Positions 62,682 through 64,000 of a stretch of DNA of 64,000 nucleotides are shown in pieces. Positions within the stretch are counted from its first letter, which is position 1. The number at the start of each line of letters is the position of its first letter. The notes beneath the pieces are model-generated. The model was not told where the DNA came from, searched no databases, and saw only the letters and a list, made by a program, of their open reading frames with translations. Source of the DNA: Pseudomonas sp. FP198 (lineage in GTDB: Bacteria > Pseudomonadota > Gammaproteobacteria > Pseudomonadales > Pseudomonadaceae); contig NZ_CP117452.1 in the NCBI RefSeq assembly GCF_030687895.1, forward strand, positions 4,208,501-4,272,500, read 5' to 3'. Position numbers and translations under genes: made by a program.

Positions 62682-63605
62682 TTATTGGCTGTAGTGAATA
62701 CTGCGGAGGCACTCAACCTGCTGCCGATGCGCAACGGCCTGCACCACCGGCCGCAACCGCAGCTGCGTCCCTGGCAGGCATTGCGCCAACCGGGCCAGGG
62801 ACAGCGGCGTCAAGGCGCCCAGGCGCGGGTAACCACCGATGGTCTGCCGATCATTGAGCAACACGATCGGCTGGCCGTCCGGCGGCACCTGCACGGCGCC
62901 GAGCGGAATGCCTTCGGAAATCATCGCCGGGCCTTGGTATTCCAGCGCCGGGCCGAGCAAGCGCATGCCCATGCGATCGGCGCGACTGTCCAGCGTCCAG
63001 GGTGTATTGAAGGCATCGAACAGGCTGCGTCCGCTGAACGCGCCATTTTGCGCACCGAGGATCAGGTCCAGCGGCTGTACCTGCTGAAAATCCGGAATCC
63101 GCCTGTGGGGCATCGGCCGAGGCGTTGCCGAGCCTGAATAACTCAGCTGTTCACCGCGACTCAGCGCTCGCCCCCGCCCATCCAGGCCACCGAGTTCTTC
63201 GCGCACCACCGTCGCCCGGCTGCCCAGCACCGCAGGCGCATTAAAGCCGCCGGGAGCCGCCAGGTAGGCGCGGGCACCGAGCACCGGCTGAGTGAGCGCC
63301 AACACCTGGCCTTGGCGCAGGCTGAAGAAGCGCCACGACGCTACGCCCTGACCGTCTATCCGCGCGCCCAGGTCCGCACCGGCCAGCGCTAGCACGCAGT
63401 CCTCCTCGGCCACCACGGTAAAACCGCCGAGGGTGATTTCCACCACCGCCGCGTCCGGGGCGTTGCCCAGCATCCAGTTGGCCCAGCTCATCGACAGCCA
63501 GTCCGCCGCGCCGCCCTGGGTCACGCCAAGATGCCTGACGCCAAAGCGGCCAGTGTCCTGCAACAGGCACAGCGCTGTGCTGGCCTCGATCAACAGACGG
63601 CTCAT
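62682..63605 (-). CDS. pxpC: 5-Oxoprolinase subunit C (biotin-dependent carboxyltransferase fold, AHS2)
   Basis: A 307-residue protein of the KipA/AHS2 family. LQDTGRFGVRHLGVTQGGAADWLSMSWANWMLGN near residue 15 is the family signature, and PLDLILGAQNGAF near 173 and LLGPALEYQGPAMISEGIPLGAVQVPPDGQPIVLLNDRQTIGGYP near 210-255 complete the fold. With PxpA and PxpB it hydrolyses 5-oxoproline to glutamate. Its start overlaps the stop of pxpB by 4 bp. Confidence 0.93.
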   Translation of the reverse strand: MSRLLIEASTALCLLQDTGRFGVRHLGVTQGGAADWLSMSWANWMLGNAPDAAVVEITLGGFTVVAEEDCVLALAGADLGARIDGQGVASWRFFSLRQGQVLALTQPVLGARAYLAAPGGFNAPAVLGSRATVVREELGGLDGRGRALSRGEQLSYSGSATPRPMPHRRIPDFQQVQPLDLILGAQNGAFSGRSLFDAFNTPWTLDSRADRMGMRLLGPALEYQGPAMISEGIPLGAVQVPPDGQPIVLLNDRQTIGGYPRLGALTPLSLARLAQCLPGTQLRLRPVVQAVAHRQQVECLRSIHYSQ

Positions 63606-64000
63606 ACCTGCGCCTCCAACGGTGTGTCGTCGCCGCCCAGGGCAATGAACTCAGCGTGACCAACAGCGGCAAAACGCACCGTGTCGCCGGGCTGCATCAG
63701 GCTGTAGCCATCGCGCTCGCGGTCGAACAATTGGGTCGGGGTGCGGCCGATCAGGTTCCAGCCGCCAGGCGATACCACCGGGTACGCGGCGGTCTGACGC
63801 TCGGCGATTCCGACGCTGCCCGCCGCGACCCGTTTGCGTGGGGTGTCGAGTCGCGGTGCGGCCAACTCTTCGTCCACCAGCCCCATGAAAGCGAATCCCG
63901 GCGCGAAGCCCAGGGCGAACACCTGATATTCGCGCTCACTGTGACGCTGGATGACTTGCGTCACCGTCAACCCGCTGCGGCTCGCCAGCAGGTCCAGCTC
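63602..64000 (-). CDS. pxpB: 5-Oxoprolinase subunit B (partial, N-terminus outside the window)
   Basis: The last 132 codons of a KipI/AHS1 protein; the frame is open through base 64000, so the start is beyond the window. The segment FALGFAPGFAFMGLVDEELAAPRLDTPRKRVAAGSVGIA is the family signature, followed by YPVVSPGGWNLIGRTP and the end RDGYSLMQPGDTVRF. It is the partner of PxpC and coupled to it by a 4-bp overlap. Confidence 0.93.
   Translation of the reverse strand, partial: ELDLLASRSGLTVTQVIQRHSEREYQVFALGFAPGFAFMGLVDEELAAPRLDTPRKRVAAGSVGIAERQTAAYPVVSPGGWNLIGRTPTQLFDRERDGYSLMQPGDTVRFAAVGHAEFIALGGDDTPLEAQV

Noticed and set aside
1..64000. tRNA, rRNA, prophage, insertion sequence or integrase genes
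   Set aside because: Reading through all intergenic regions I found no cloverleaf, transposase or integrase sequence.

Overview
The window is a 64 kb stretch of high-GC bacterial chromosome that reads as a fluorescent Pseudomonas, most likely of the P. fluorescens group. The evidence is the protein families, the gene order aroC-MFS-mtnBDC next to prmB and folE, the DUF3509 protein, the OprP-type porin, and two families of short palindromic intergenic repeats (GTGGGAGCGAGC... and GAGGGAGCTTGCTCCC...) typical of this group. About 64 protein genes are supported. I see no rRNA, tRNA, transposase, phage or CRISPR. The only gene that looks clearly accessory is a small orphan RHS gene at 43.4-44.5 kb.

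Layout. 0-7.4 kb: the end of a glyoxylate-to-pyruvate operon (glxR-ttuD-pyk), a urea transporter, a potassium channel with a zinc ribbon, a stand-alone sulfate-binding protein and an MFS transporter. 7.4-11.4 kb: small proteins, an ankyrin protein, an acyl-CoA synthetase, and a DUF3509 gene behind a possible sigma-54 promoter. 11.4-21.7 kb: aroC-MFS-mtnBDC (methionine salvage), a hydrolase, a tail-anchored protein, prmB, an isochorismatase-fold protein lacking its cysteine, an Smr protein, folE and a glutaredoxin. 21.8-25.9 kb: an aminotransferase/MarR divergent pair, a purine permease and a LysE-type exporter. 26.1-32.5 kb: the urate/allantoin cluster (hiuH, puuE, uraD, alc, allA, puuD and a Tsx-like channel). 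32.5-42 kb: a DEAD-box helicase, an MscS channel, a DMT transporter, azoR, a LysR regulator, a hydrolase, a cyclophilin and an ABC exporter. 42-47.5 kb: a GNAT-fold protein, the RHS gene, an OprP-like porin and a FabH-like synthase. 47.8-58.4 kb: hrpA, aceK, two DMT transporters, lpxO and cysK. 58.5-64 kb: a DUF748 protein, a DUF4160/DUF2442 pair, a MoxR/VWA pair and pxpC-pxpB.

How the genes fit together. The urate cluster converts urate to glyoxylate plus urea. The operon at the left edge takes glyoxylate-derived tartronate semialdehyde on to pyruvate, and a urea transporter sits beside it. The purine permease, hiuH and puuE share a TTGTNNACAA palindrome at or inside their likely promoters, which suggests one regulator for uptake and breakdown.

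Observations most worth following: the TTGTNNACAA sites; a long structured leader with a proline-rich 54-codon reading frame before a DMT transporter (55.8-56.1 kb); the DUF4160/DUF2442 pair with a perfect 23-bp palindrome just upstream; the Cys-to-Ser change in the isochorismatase-family protein; and the position of nearly all repeats within a few tens of bases after stop codons.
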